A stretch of DNA of 64,000 bases from Stenogyne calaminthoides (lineage: Eukaryota; Streptophyta; Magnoliopsida; Lamiales; Lamiaceae), in the NCBI GenBank assembly GCA_037126765.1, contig JBBCBC010000008.1:124001-188000 (forward strand). The letters run 5' to 3'. Position 1 is the first letter of the stretch. The number at the start of each line of letters is the position of its first letter. A program made the translations under genes and the position numbers. Shown in pieces: positions 47,555-60,006 of the stretch. The notes under the pieces are model-generated. The model did no database searches, was not told the DNA's origin, and was given only the letters and a program-made list of their open reading frames with translations.

Positions 47555-50500
47555 CAAAAGCATTAAGCAACCTCAAGTGCTCAAGTAATCCTTCTTCCCC
47601 AAAGTGTGCTTGTATTTTTCGACTTTCTGCTGAATGTTTCTTGATGGTCATATTACTGCTATCTGAGAATAATTTTATTTTCTATACTAGTAAAAAATGA
47701 ATTCGTGTTGCACGTTATTCGTACGTTACTTGAGAATTTTTAATACATATATTATTTGTCTTTGTAATGATCACATATTATTTTGAATAGTCGCTAAAAT
47801 AACTTATCAAAAGCTCGTATGTACTGTTAAACATATTCCGCATATCCATATTTAATGTAATTAGAAGTTATTGTCAAGCAAATCTTCTAAAATGAGCTCC
47901 TGAGCTTCCATTCTTTTCTTTGGAGTAGAAATCGGTGCATAATTTAAACTATAAGATACATATATATGAATAAATAGTTATTCAGAGATAACTTTTCATT
48001 TGCAACTTTTAAGATGATTGAAGAGTCCAGTTAATGTCATTTGATCCTTGTAAGTTTATTCATTAAATTTATTAACTTTAATCAATATAAAAAGTTATAT
48101 AATAACTTCATAAATATACACACATATATAGAATTATAAGAAATATTTCTAGTTCATATTTTTTCCAATATGAATGTGTGATGTAATGACTAAAATAATA
48201 TATTTCTCTTTTTATAATTTGTAACTACTTTGCAACATAACTGCAAATTAATTAATAGAATATACAAATGTAACGAAATGATAAACTGATTAGAGTTTTA
48301 AGACATTAAAACTGAATTCCAAGTTAATGCAATTATAATAATTTGATATTCAGTGAATATTTTGAAGCGAAGAAAATTGAGTAAATTATAAATATATCCA
48401 TCTAAATAACTTAATAATCATTCTAAGTTCAATTTATTAACTTTAATTAATTAAAGTGAGTTATGAATCAGGATATTATTTTAGATGAATATATATGTCA
48501 CTAACTTTAAAGATTTATAATCTTTAACTGGAGGTCAATTTTATAAAGCTCAATTAGTTCATGCTGTAGCGAACAACATTTTCGCAATGCCATACGGTTG
48601 CTCAATCGTCAATAGCAACTTATAATTTTATTTCTATGTTCAGGACTTGAATTTTGAAATGGTGTATCGTGTAAACTGCAGGCTCTTTCTTTTACACAAT
48701 TCATGAACTTATATGAGCCAAACTTTTGGTAGCATACTGGCGTACATCCAGCTAAATAATTCAAAAAATGATTGATCAACAGCATATTAATCTGTGGTGA
48801 GTAGATCTTTTTTGTATCCTTAGTATTGTATTTTATTTTTTAACTGATTGCATTGCATGCCAAATGTTTACTATGTTTTGTTATGTTTCTTGCTATTTCG
48901 GTTTTCAAAGAATGTGTTCTGGTTATGGTATTGGAAAGAATGTAGAAAATGAAATATGTATTGATATTTGTTGGAAACAGTGAGGTGATATTTCCGTGGA
49001 GTAATCTTAACTGTAGATGTCTCATTATTTATTTGGGGGGGATGCAATGGTGGAAGACATTTAAAACTGTAGATGTCCTGTGTTTTGTTGCTGTTAATGG
49101 GATTATAATACTAGAATAAATGATTGGTATTGTGGGAGGAAAAAATTCCATTCCTGAAACGTATTTGTCCATGTAGAAAGAAAATGGATAGCAGAAATGA
49201 AACTAAGCATAGTGGTCCTTTTTTATTAAGATTATACTTGATATCTCATCTGATAAAGAAAATTCCGACAATTCTAGGATACTGCAAAGGTGACTTGCAC
49301 GTAGCATAAATGTTTATGTAACTATCAAGAACAAGTCTGAAACGATACCAACTGTCTGAAACGATTTTTCTGATTCTGAAATCTGAACGCACTATCTTAC
49401 GTTGTTGACAATTTCAGATACAATAACTCTTCCCCTGAATGCAACACCAGTTCCATGGTTCAAGAACAAGTCATCCATATACCGGACTTTGAATGTATAC
49501 AAGACTTGATATTACGTATGGATTATGCATGCGTATTTTGGTGTGGTTTAGAGGTATTTGATTTGGCATATTAATGTCATTGATGAAATGATGAATGCCA
49601 GGGGAGCAGCTACACATATTGCCAATTATAGTTCATGGTTGAAAAATAATTTTTGTGGTGTGTTTGTGCTAAATTTGGAAACTGTATTGTACATGATCCT
49701 CAATCTCACAGCCCACAGGTACAAGGTACTCATGGATCATGATGTTTGTCCCCTTTTGCTTGGGGTTTGTGATTTTTAAGGGTTCAAAACCCTAATGGTG
49801 AGAAATATATGAAATCTTTTTGGAAGTATATATTGTACATTTGCACATATTCATGCTGATGGATAGTAGATTTTGAATGTCGAGTGTTTGTCAATTGGTT
49901 TGTTACCGTACTGAATAAAATATGCAAGACAAAAACTCATATGAGACGGTCTTATGCATGAGATAGGTATAACTTATCACAAATAACATTCATTCCTTCC
50001 AAAGTGTTAAAAGCGTCAATGATCAACTTATGTCATGTCTCACCGTGAGACCGTCTCATGCAAGTGTGCCTCAAAATCTAATGTTTTGGTTCTAATTAGA
50101 GGCGTCAACTTGTGTTTTCGTGTCAACATGATAAAATTAAACACGTACAAATGCAAAAAAAATAGTGGCGATGAAAAAATAGTATGAAATTTATAACATT
50201 GCTCTTACAATCTAATATTATAAAAAAATTATCAATGGATATTATTATTATACTTATAAATTAATATTAACGTATAAAATATTTTATGTATTAGTTCATA
50301 AGAGTGATATTATCAGTTTATAAGTGAAGTGATATCAATTTTATAGTATATATAATTTTCACATTAGAGTTTTGTGCATGTTTTATTATAATCCGATTTT
50401 GTATTTCAATTCATGCAAGTTTATATTCGAAATTTGTAACATTGTTCTTATACATTTATAATTCAATTTATATAACATTGTTTTTTATTTTTTCAATTTC

Positions 50501-51133
50501 AATATGATAAAAGCAATCTAAAAATTTAAAAACAATAAAATCTTTGGAAAATCTCTTTGCAATCCCCACCCCTTACCATCTTCGTTTCATTAACGTTTCT
50601 CATCTCCAATCTCTTTTTGAATTTAACTCCTAGACAAATTACGAGATAGTTTTAAATTAAATATAATAATATATTTGCGCTCAAAAAAATAAAAATAAAT
50701 AATATTTGCTTTAAGATATTGGTTGAATGTAAATTTGGTGACATACGAAGTTATAAATCGGATCACCGTAATGATGAATTCATGGATTGTCAGAATATAC
50801 TAACTAAATTTCGTTTCTTGAAATGAATTTACTTTACTTGCCATCTTTTACCAGCCATATGTATCAAAAAGAAAATTGGAGATTATGTGAAACTCAATAG
50901 AATTTAATTTTGATAATTTTAAAATTAACAGCAACATAAATAGATCCCAGTCTAGTAAAAGTAGCATGTACTCCAATATTACCTTTCATTCTGTTTAATT
51001 AAACAGCCAAAAGATACGCGATAAATAAAACGCCAGAATATAAAGAAAAAACTATAATCAATATAATGTATATATTAGTATTTGTATTTTTATTTAATTA
51101 CTGTATATAGTGAAAAAAAATATCCCTCCTCAT
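47555..51133. other. Intergenic region right of makorin
   Basis: No supported gene is seen. The AT-rich spacer contains an inverted-repeat element (about 49,930-50,085). A stretch at 48,840-49,780 has several short open frames but no recognisable protein. Confidence 0.5.
49930..50085. repeat. Inverted repeat with GAGACGGTC ends
   Basis: CATATGAGACGGTCTTATGC on the left is mirrored by ACCGTGAGACCGTCTCATGC on the right. Related sequence occurs at 54,390-54,520 and inside the hAT element at 25,070-25,200. It is probably a small non-autonomous element family. Confidence 0.65.
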
Positions 51134-51364
51134 TCATATAAATCTCTCGATAATAAAGGCAGCAAATGCATGATCATTAGTTGATGAGAGCCAGGAGAGA
51201 GAGAGCAAGGGATGAAGCAACCACGGCGGCGGCGGCGGGTAAGGGGCGGCGCCGCTCTCAGGAGACGGAGCTGGGGCTGGAGACCGGTCGAATTCCGGGT
51301 GACCAAAAACAAAAGATACCATCATAATCACCACGAAAACCACAGCCATCTTCAAACCTGCCAT
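51134..51364 (-). CDS. Arabinogalactan peptide-like, probable 1-base frameshift
   Basis: Residues 1-21 are a hydrophobic signal peptide (MAGLKMAVVFVVIMMVSFVFG), followed by a short Hyp-type core rich in Ala-Pro and Ser-Pro (RSPAPAPSPESGAAP). AG peptides of this kind are extracellular, O-glycosylated and GPI-anchored. In the literal frame the protein continues YPPPPPWLLHP for 76 residues with no clear anchor signal. One register over, the same DNA reads LPAAAAVVASSLALSLLALI and stops at 51,177, a typical hydrophobic C-terminal GPI signal giving about 62 residues. So one base is probably missing at about 51,238-51,250, by error or mutation. Single exon. A MITE lies about 140 bp upstream. Confidence 0.75.
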   Translation of the reverse strand: MAGLKMAVVFVVIMMVSFVFGHPEFDRSPAPAPSPESGAAPYPPPPPWLLHPLLSLSWLSSTNDHAFAAFIIERFI

Positions 51365-51503
51365 CTCGAATAAATCTTCTTCAAAAGTGTGTTTTTTAGA
51401 GAAATTAAGGCAATAAAATTTGATGAAATAGGGAAGGAATAGGAGGGGATATATATAGGGTGTATGAACGTGTAATAGGGTGGGTAATGAATAAGGAGCG
51501 AGT

Positions 51504-51713
51504 CATGCATCCAGGTACACCATGAACTCATAGTACATTTTAGAACCATCCAACTTACTATATTGAAATATACAACTTATTTACACTTAATCGTGCAATT
51601 ATTTTTTCATATTAATAATTACACGGTTCAGTGTAAATAAACTACATCTTTTAATAAAACAAGTTGAATGGTTCTATAATGCACTATGAGTTCACGGTGC
51701 ACCCGGATACATG
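51504..51713. mobile_element. MITE with about 50-bp inverted repeats in the AG-peptide promoter
   Basis: ATGCATCCAGGTACACCATG on the left matches the reverse complement of the right end, ATGTATCCGGGTGCACCGTG. Similarity continues through 'aactcatagt.catt.tagaaccat.caactt'. The target duplication is not resolved. Confidence 0.75.
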
Positions 51714-54700
51714 CAAGATTTAATCATAAAATAAGACCCGATTACGAATTTATACACGTTACTTTCCACTTTCCATATTCGGAATTAATCATTTATTACT
51801 TATTGCCATTTAAATTTTAAGTTTTGATAGGAAAATTTGGGAGTATGTAGCTTTCAATATTTTGAAAGAGTATAGCACACTATTTTTTTTTTGGCAAAAA
51901 TGCCACTTTATAATTATTATTGGACCTAAATGTTTATAGAGTAATAATTTTAAAAAATTTCTAGAATGAAAATTGAAAGGACTTGCGGCCAAATTTCCCA
52001 TTTTAATAGTGCGTTTCACATGTACGAAATAATTTTTATAATTATAATACACGGGGTAGAGCTCAAGTTAATTTGTAAAGCGCGTTTTTTTTTATAAGTA
52101 GTTTTTCAATGCATCGAGTGTACCGTGAAATTTAAATATATTTTTAAATATTTAATTTATTTCATTGAAATTTATAAACAGTTAACATTAAACATGCAAT
52201 TTGCAACACGATTCATTAAGTGTAAAACATTGTACATTATAGTGAAAAAAGACGAATATTTTAAAAATGCACTTGGATTACATTGTGCACCTAGTGCAAG
52301 ACTTTGCCCTTTTCAGTCAATCTCTCATGAAGCTTGTTCACTTTATAGAATTTTCGTGTAGAAATAACATAACATTCATTTGGTAATATCATTAAAGTTA
52401 CAAACTAATACCTCACATAGTTAAGCATGTTTTGTGTGTAAAATATTATGATATTAATTTATAAAAATAGTTATATTACTAAGAAAATACTATGGTATCA
52501 CTGAACGAATCCAATTTAATATTATGAAATTTATTCATGAGAGAGACTTTCCATTATTGCAAAGCATAGAAACGTGAAAGATATTATCTAAAGCTCTGTT
52601 TTGAAGATATTGTGGCGGATGAGATGGTGTAGTAGATGGAGGTAATTCCGTGAATAGTAACATATGTTTGGTTAGAGATTGAGAAATAGGGGTGTATAGA
52701 GGTTATGTCAAATCAAAACAGAATGTTGTGTTATTATTCTATTTTTGTTAGTTAATGGGGGTAATTATTATATGGAAAAAAAAGTGTAAGAAAAGTAAAC
52801 AAGGAAATAGATTAATGTAAGAAAAATATAAGAGCAAATGTGTTGGTTTAAAAAAAAAGTTATAACGAGAGTTGATATGAAAGTGGATAGTGATTTTTTC
52901 TCTCTTTACTGGAGAGTTAAAGTGTGTTTTGAAAATTTAAAAACAGTTTATAAAAATCATTTATTTTCAAAGTTATCTCTCACAACTTTTGAAAAAAGTG
53001 ATTCTAAAAATTGTTTTGTAAAATTTCAAAACACCCCTTTAATGGTGTTAAAGTACTTTAGATCAACAAAGAGCATTGATTTCAAATTTTAGGGTTAATA
53101 CATAAAAAATTACGACCATTTCAGAATTGTTAATTATAATTTTTAAAATTTACAATTTAATCCACAAGTAATTTTACATATTGCAATTTAATGCACATAT
53201 CACACATTCGACATATGTAATATAATGTGACGTGATAACTCTCGTTGTGGTCTTAAGTTCATGTCAGGTTTTATTAATGGCAAAATTTGTACGAAACAAT
53301 CTTCATATGAATTACAAATTTAAATAAATTAACATCCATTTTTCTCAAAATGTTAAAGCATCATATACTCAAATTCTACTAGTTTTCACTATCATACCGC
53401 CTTACACTAATAATGCTCCTTATTTATTAATGCATAATTTAATAGATATAATATTATTTTTTTATGGGGAAATTATATTTATGTAATTGGTAGAATATAT
53501 TATTTTTATATATTAAAATTAATTAATAGATTAATAAGGTTATTATTGTGCGAAATTTTTATCTAGGTGTAGAATTTTAACTCACTAGACTCACTATTTA
53601 TAAACTCGGTAACTCAGTGTATGTTTGTTTCGAAACTCATCTTAATGGACTTAAAACTTTGCAATCCGGTCATATATTAGTTGGGAATTTCCACATTCAG
53701 CTTTTAAATACAATTCTATAAAATATATCTATACACCTATTTTTACAAAATTCAATACAATCATATCACCATTTTTTTCCACCCACCTATTCTCTCTCTT
53801 ACTCTTCTCTCACCGAATATAATATAATAATACAACATCAATCAGTATTACATATTGATTTGACATAAAGCATAATCACACCCTATCAAAATCTCAAAAC
53901 GAACACATACTTTTACTATTCATCGGGATTTTCAAATCCATAGGATTTCGAAATCATTAAAATTAAAGGGATTGAATAATTTAAAATAAGAAATAAATAA
54001 AAATATGTATAAATTATAAATAATATTAAAATATAAAAATTATATCTATATATTTTTTTTACCTTAATTAAATTAAATATTAAAAATATTTTAATTAAAA
54101 TTAATAAAAAAAATTTAAATTCTACGCGAGTTATGTGCTACAGTGCTAGTTTTACACTAAAATTGAATATCACAAAAAGAATTGCCAAGTGACATTCATC
54201 AGTTCACGTACGTAACAATTTTAATTTATAACGACAGATTGCCATATACAATGTCGAGTTATGTTAATTTGATAACAAATTTTAAAAGATACGTATGTAT
54301 TTCATAGTTTTTTATATAGTAGTTTTTTATATAAAAAAAGACTTCGGAATGGGTCTCACGCAATTAATATCCATATATAAAAAAAGACAAAAAATTCAAA
54401 TGAGACGATCTTATACATGAGACGAGATACAATTTAGTAAAAATTACATTCTCCAAAGAGTTAAAACGCTAATGCCCAATTTATGTCTCTTCACATGAGA
54501 CACAAATGTACCTCATAAAATAATTGTTTTGAAAATACTTTTTAACGCAGGATATTCCTAAACACTACCACCTTTCCCAAAAAAAATTCCATATTCGTTT
54601 TACAAGATTTTTACTCTTTTAACTCTATATAAAGGGGGAAAAAAAAAACTGTATAAAAAGGGGTAATTTATAATCATCTTTTAAATATTGAATACATCAT

Positions 54701-54920
54701 CTTATAGTGGAGACATTGTTGAAGGGTCATTCAAGGAAAAAAACAAGGAGAATTCGAAATTTAAAAGTAATTGGATCTTATGTTGATTAATTGATTCAAG
54801 TTGAATTTCTGGTTTATTTACATATTTTGTGCTTATTTTATTTAATCCTAACAAATAAGGGTATTATTGACCTTTTATATAGATGTAAAATTCTCTTAAC
54901 TCACTAAACTCGTGTTTTTG
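51714..54920. other. AT-rich intergenic region
   Basis: No supported gene is seen. It contains a degraded relative of the GAGACGGTC repeat at 53,286-53,400 and a clearer one at 54,390-54,520. Confidence 0.5.
54390..54520. repeat. Inverted repeat, same family as 49,930
   Basis: 'aaatgagacgatcttataca' on the left and 'tcacatgagacacaaatgta' on the right, with the same interior order (acattc..ccaaagagttaaaa.gc) as the copy at 49,930. Confidence 0.55.
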
Positions 54921-54921
54921 T

Positions 54922-54930
54922 AAACCCTAG
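54922..54930 (+). promoter_or_regulatory. Telo-box-like motif upstream of SYF1
   Basis: AAACCCTAG lies 68-76 bp upstream of the ATG. The plant telo box is AAACCCTA, frequent near starts of housekeeping genes. Function here is inferred. Confidence 0.35.
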
Positions 54931-54997
54931 GTTCTGCGGTTCTACCTTTGTCTTCTAATCTGAGAATAATTCTCCGTTGGAGCCCTCGTTTCCCAAC

Positions 54998-57900
54998 ATG
55001 ACGACGACGATTACGACGACGATTTCTCAAGATTTATATCCCACCGAAGAAGATTTTCTATATGAGGAAGAAGTTCTGAGGAATCCGAACAACCTCAAGC
55101 TTTGGTGGCGTTATTTGATTGCTCGGAGCGATGCCCCATTCAAAAAACGCTCCATAATTTATGAGCGCTCTCTCAAGGCCTTGCCTGGTAGCTACAAGCT
55201 GTGGCACGCGTATTTGCGCGAGCGTCTCGAGATTGTGAGGAATTTGCCGATTACTCACTCGCAATACCAATCACTGAACAACACGTTCGAACGAGCCCTA
55301 GCCACGATGCACAAGATGCCGCGGATTTGGATCATGTATCTGCAGTCACTGACTAAGCAGAAGCTGGTTACCAAGACGCGCCACACTTTTGATCGTGCAT
55401 TGTGCGCTCTCCCGGTTACACAGCACGATAGGATTTGGGAATATTATTTGGTTTTTGTGTCGCAGAAGGGGGTTCCGATTGAGGCCTCATTGAGAGTGTA
55501 TAGGAGGTACTTGAAGTATGACCCTAGTCACATTGAGGATTTTATTGAGTTTTTGATTAATTCGGAGTTGTGGCAGGAAGCCGCCGAGAGGCTGGCAGGG
55601 GTTTTGAATGATGATAGGTTTTACTCTATAAAAGGGAAGACGAAGCACAGATTGTGGTTGGAATTGTGTGATTTGTTGACCCAACATGCTAGTGAAATTT
55701 CAGGATTGAATGTTGATGCCATAATTAGAGGTGGGATTCGGAAGTTCACGGATGAGGTTGGGAGGCTGTGGACATCTCTGGCCGATTATTACATAAGGAG
55801 AGGTTTGCTTGAAAAGGCTAGGGATATTTTTGAGGAAGGGATGACTACAGTTGTTACTGTGAGGGATTTTAGTGTGATATTTGATGCGTATTCTCAGTTT
55901 GAGGAGAGTATGCTGTCTATCAAAATGGAAAGTATGGATGATAATGATGAAGAGGATGACGAGGGGAACGAAGAGGAGCCGGAGGAGGAAGAAGAGGTGG
56001 ATGATAGGTTGGATATTGAGAAGCTGAGGAAGAGGATTGACAAGTTTTGGCTGAAGGATGACAAGGATATGGATTTGAGGTTAGCAAGGTTGGAGTATTT
56101 GATGGATAGGAGGCCAGAGTTGGCTAACAGCGTGCTTTTAAGACAGAATCCTCACAATGTAGAGCAGTGGCATCGGAGAGTTAAGCTCTTTGAAGGGAAT
56201 CCCACTAAACAAATTTTAACTTACACAGAAGCTGTGAGGACAGTGGATCCTATGAAGGCTGTGGGGAAACCGCATACTTTGTGGGTTGCATTTGCTAAGT
56301 TATATGAGAGCCACAAAGATGTGTCAAATGCACGGGTGATATTTGACAAAGCAGTGCAGGTGAACTATAAGATTTTGGACCATCTAGCCAGTGTTTGGTG
56401 TGAATGGGCAGAGATGGAGCTCAGGCACAAAAATTTCAAGGGTGCATTGGAACTGATGTGTCGCGCTACCGCAGAACCATCAGCTGAGGTCAAGAGGAGA
56501 GGTATATTTCATCACTTGAAGTATTTGTATTTTCTTTTTGCTCAATATTATTATAGCTTTGATTTCTTTCATTTTAGTGGAAAAAATTATTTATCGGATA
56601 ACGTTAAGATGGGAAATAGAACACTGACCATGGCACCCTGTAATGATGCAAGTAGAATACCTATTTGCATACCATGATTAGGTAGTCCTTGTGTATTATT
56701 GACATGCACCTTTTGCTATGAATATCTATATTAATAATTATCTTTCACATGAGGGCATAGGAATTAACAAATATTGATTTCCCAACATTTTTTAACAGAG
56801 CATTTAATTTTGAATTAAACATGGTTTGGGCTTAATGTCTTGCCTGCTGAAAGTTCTCATCATCGGCATTAGTGTTTGATTGTTTGGATTATCTTTTATA
56901 CTAATATACTGTGAGTTTTTGTTCTTATCCTGTCTCAATGTTTTACTTCTAGTGAGTTTTGCATCACAAAAATTGATAGTAGTTATTTCCTCTAGAAAGA
57001 TGGTAAACAAAAACTTTGTTCAATGAAGATGATTTGTGCAAGTAGTTTCAAGTTACTGTTTTAGAAAAAGAAGACAGTGTTACATACTAACATATGCGTC
57101 ATAAGCTCTTCAAAGAAAATCTTTCTCCAATGCATAGCCAGAGACCTTTTTAGCAATTTCATTCAACTCGAAGCCTATATTAATTGAGAGCATGAAGGAG
57201 CAGCCTATTAATTGTGAAAAAAAAGTGTGTTCAGAAATCTTTAATTTTAAACACTGGAGTGAGAATTCTTGTTTTTCATATGCTTGCTATCAATTAATGA
57301 TGTTGTGGGAGCAAAGTTGATGAGTTTGGTAAGTTTGAACTTGAACTCTGACTTCTTATCCTTTTGTAGTGGCTGCTGATGGCAATGAACCAGTGCAAAT
57401 GAAGCTTCATAAATCCCTTAGGCTTTGGACGTTTTATGTTGATTTAGAGGAAAGCCTGGGCACCCTGGAATCTACACGAAAAGTTTATGAAAGAATATTG
57501 GATTTGCGAATAGCCACTCCCCAAATCATAATAAACTATGCTATGCTTTTGGAAGTAAGTGGGATTCTTTCCTCTCTCTTACCCTTGATTCTCCATATTT
57601 GGCTAGTCTGTATTAAGTTTTCTTGTTCCATCGTCCAGGATAACAAGTACTTTGAAGATTCTTTTAGAGTTTATGAGAGAGGCGTGAAGATATTCAAATA
57701 CCCCCACGTGAAGGATATCTGGGTCTCTTATCTTTCCAAGTTTGTTAAGAGATATGGGAAGTCAAAGCTGGAACGAGCTCGAGAATTATTTGAAAATGCA
57801 GTTAAAGCGGTATGTTAGTGTTTTATGCTATTTTCTTGAATTATAATTGTATGTGTAGATTTGTGACCTATAGGTTTTTTTCCTGCTCTTATGCAATTTA

Positions 57901-60006
57901 TTTGATTATCAGTTATTATAACCAGCAGGTCGTTGAGTAAAGATCCAAATATTCAATGTAGGGGCTCTTATGGTTAAGTCGGCCTGACCACAAACTTGAA
58001 GGAAATCTCTATTATCTTATGGTTTGGGGAGGAAAATCTTATTGAAAAATGGTTATGATTCAATCATAAGTTGACCTACAATTTTGCTTTTGAAAGGTTA
58101 CAAAATGCTTATGTTGACTTATCATTCAATAGACTTGGACCACACTGTTATTGTGCTTCTTGCCCTTATCATTTGGTGTATCTATGTTAAGACCTAGCAC
58201 ATGTTATCTAGAGCAGAAACTTAATTTGCATACACAGTGATGTTTTGTTCAGTCACTTTATTCATATGCTGGATCCATAAGATTAATCATTGCATATCAG
58301 TTACTTACTTAATATATCATTTCTTCTTCCTTTGATTAGGCTCCTGCAGAAGCTGTGAAACCTATCTTTCTTCAATATGCTAAGCTAGAGGAAGACTATG
58401 GTCTGGCTAAAAGAGCAATGGAGGTATATGATCAGGCAACAAAGGCACTCCCACCCAATGAGAAGTTGGGCATGTACGAAGTATACATTGCCCGGGCAGC
58501 TGAGATATTCGGTGTACCGAAAACTCGACAGATTTACGAGAATGCCATTGAGTCGGGACTTCCAGATAAGGATGTCAAGGTCATGTGCTTCAAGTATGCG
58601 GAACTTGAGAAGAGCCTTGGTGAAATCGATCGTAGTCGTGCGTTGTATAAGCATGCTTCCCAGTTTGCTGACCCGCGATCTGATCTCGATTTCTGGAACA
58701 AGTGGCATGAGTTCGAGGTGCAGCATGGAAATGAAGACACCTTCAGAGAAATGCTCCGTATAAAGAGAAGTGTTTCTGCTAGTTATAGCCAGGTAATCAT
58801 ATACTCCCTCTGACCCATTTTAATTGTTGTTTAGGTGATGTTTGTTTTGGGTGTTAAAAACCAGGATTTGGGTTTTCAAATTTAAAATCAGTTCTAGTTT
58901 GAGATTTTGAAAACCGATTTTAAAAAACCACCATTATGACACCAATAAACCTACTCTCACAGTCCCACTTCACAACACAGTCAATTCTCTCTACTAGGCT
59001 TTAATATATTTAAATCATTTTTCACATCATCCAATCATTACAATCACACTCAACAATAATATAAATACTATTTCAATCACTCTTACATGTTGATTTGATC
59101 TAAAGTTAAATCTCACCCTACTAGAAAATCCAAAACAAACACACACTTTACTAGTTATCAGGATTTCAAAATCCCCTAAAATGAAAAAAAACCGGTTTTT
59201 AGAAGTCTCTTGAAACCCAAACAAACATCACCTTAAGGATGTTTCACACGAATTAAGAAAGTCGTTAAGTAGCTATAAATATATGTGTATACATTTTTGC
59301 CCTTTTGTTACCTACATGGAGTAAATTTGCTTAGTTAATGCATTCTATCACAAAAAAACAAGTAGAAGGACAACATTGGAATATGATATTTAATTCTCAT
59401 AGATTGACCAAAAACACAACAATTTTGGGTAAAAAGATTCTTCTCTAGAGACTAGTGTTTAGTTTACGTCTCACCTTGTTTCTGTGCGTCTCTCTCGGTT
59501 ATACATTGTACCTAACCTATTCCCATTTTTCTATTTTCTATTGTCTCCAGACGCACTTTATTTTACCGGAGTACTTGATGCAAAAGGATCAGATGCAGAC
59601 TCTTGAAGAAGCTAAGGATGTTCTCAAGAAAGCTGGTGTGGCTGACGATGAAATGGCTGTCCTGGAAAGGCAATTACTCCCCCCTGCCAACGACCCCACA
59701 ACGAAAGATACAGGCAGACGATTAGGATTTGTGAGTGCTGGTTTGCAGCAGAATGGAGGAGAGACAACAGCAAATAGGGAGGATATAGAACTTCCAGAAG
59801 ATAGCGAATCTGAAGATGATGAGGATAAGGTTGAGATAGCGCAGAAAGAAGTCCCAGCAGCTGTATTTGGAGGGTTGGTACGAAAAAGAGACGAAGAGGC
59901 TGGTGAAAATGGGGATGAAGATAATGAAACGAATACTAAAGAAATAACAGAGGATGATGGACATTTAGGTGCCCGCGAGAGATTCAAAAAGAGGCGAGGT
60001 GCATAG
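54998..60006 (+). CDS. SYF1: Pre-mRNA-splicing factor SYF1/XAB2 homologue
   Basis: It is a HAT/TPR-repeat scaffold of the Prp19-associated (NTC) complex of the spliceosome, in the nucleus. Exons are 54,998-56,501, 57,370-57,554, 57,639-57,809, 58,340-58,792 and 59,551-60,006, totalling 2769 nt and 922 residues, close to the family length. All introns are GT-AG and phases agree. Helical HAT repeats cover most of the protein (WWRYLIAR, KLWHAYLRERLE, RIWEYYLVF, DIWVSYLSKFVKRYG, DFWNKWHEFEVQHGNE). An acidic stretch lies at about 310-335. The C terminus has conserved EIAQKEVPAAVFGGL and a basic end (KKRRGA). The start is the ATG at 54,998; a longer frame begins only with TTG at 54,977. Intron 4 hosts a MITE. 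No frame breaks were found. Confidence 0.96.
58834..59232. mobile_element. Tourist-like MITE in SYF1 intron 4
   Basis: The left end is GGTGATGTTTGTTTTGGGTG and the right end reads back as GGTGATGTTTGTTTGGGTTT. TTA flanks both sides (58,831-58,833 and 59,233-59,235), the 3-bp target duplication of PIF/Harbinger elements. It is 399 bp with no coding capacity. Confidence 0.88.

Noticed and set aside
47555..51130. tRNA or other structured RNA genes
   Set aside because: No cloverleaf with conserved A and B box motifs was seen by eye; a dedicated scan would be needed to exclude weak candidates.
53580..53960. Second Tourist-like MITE resembling the one in SYF1 intron 4
   Set aside because: 'tatgtttgtttcgaaac' and 'cgaacacatac' suggest inverted ends, but no consistent end pair or target duplication could be set.
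54977..54997. Start of SYF1 at 54,977
   Set aside because: The codon there is TTG. The first ATG in the frame is 54,998.
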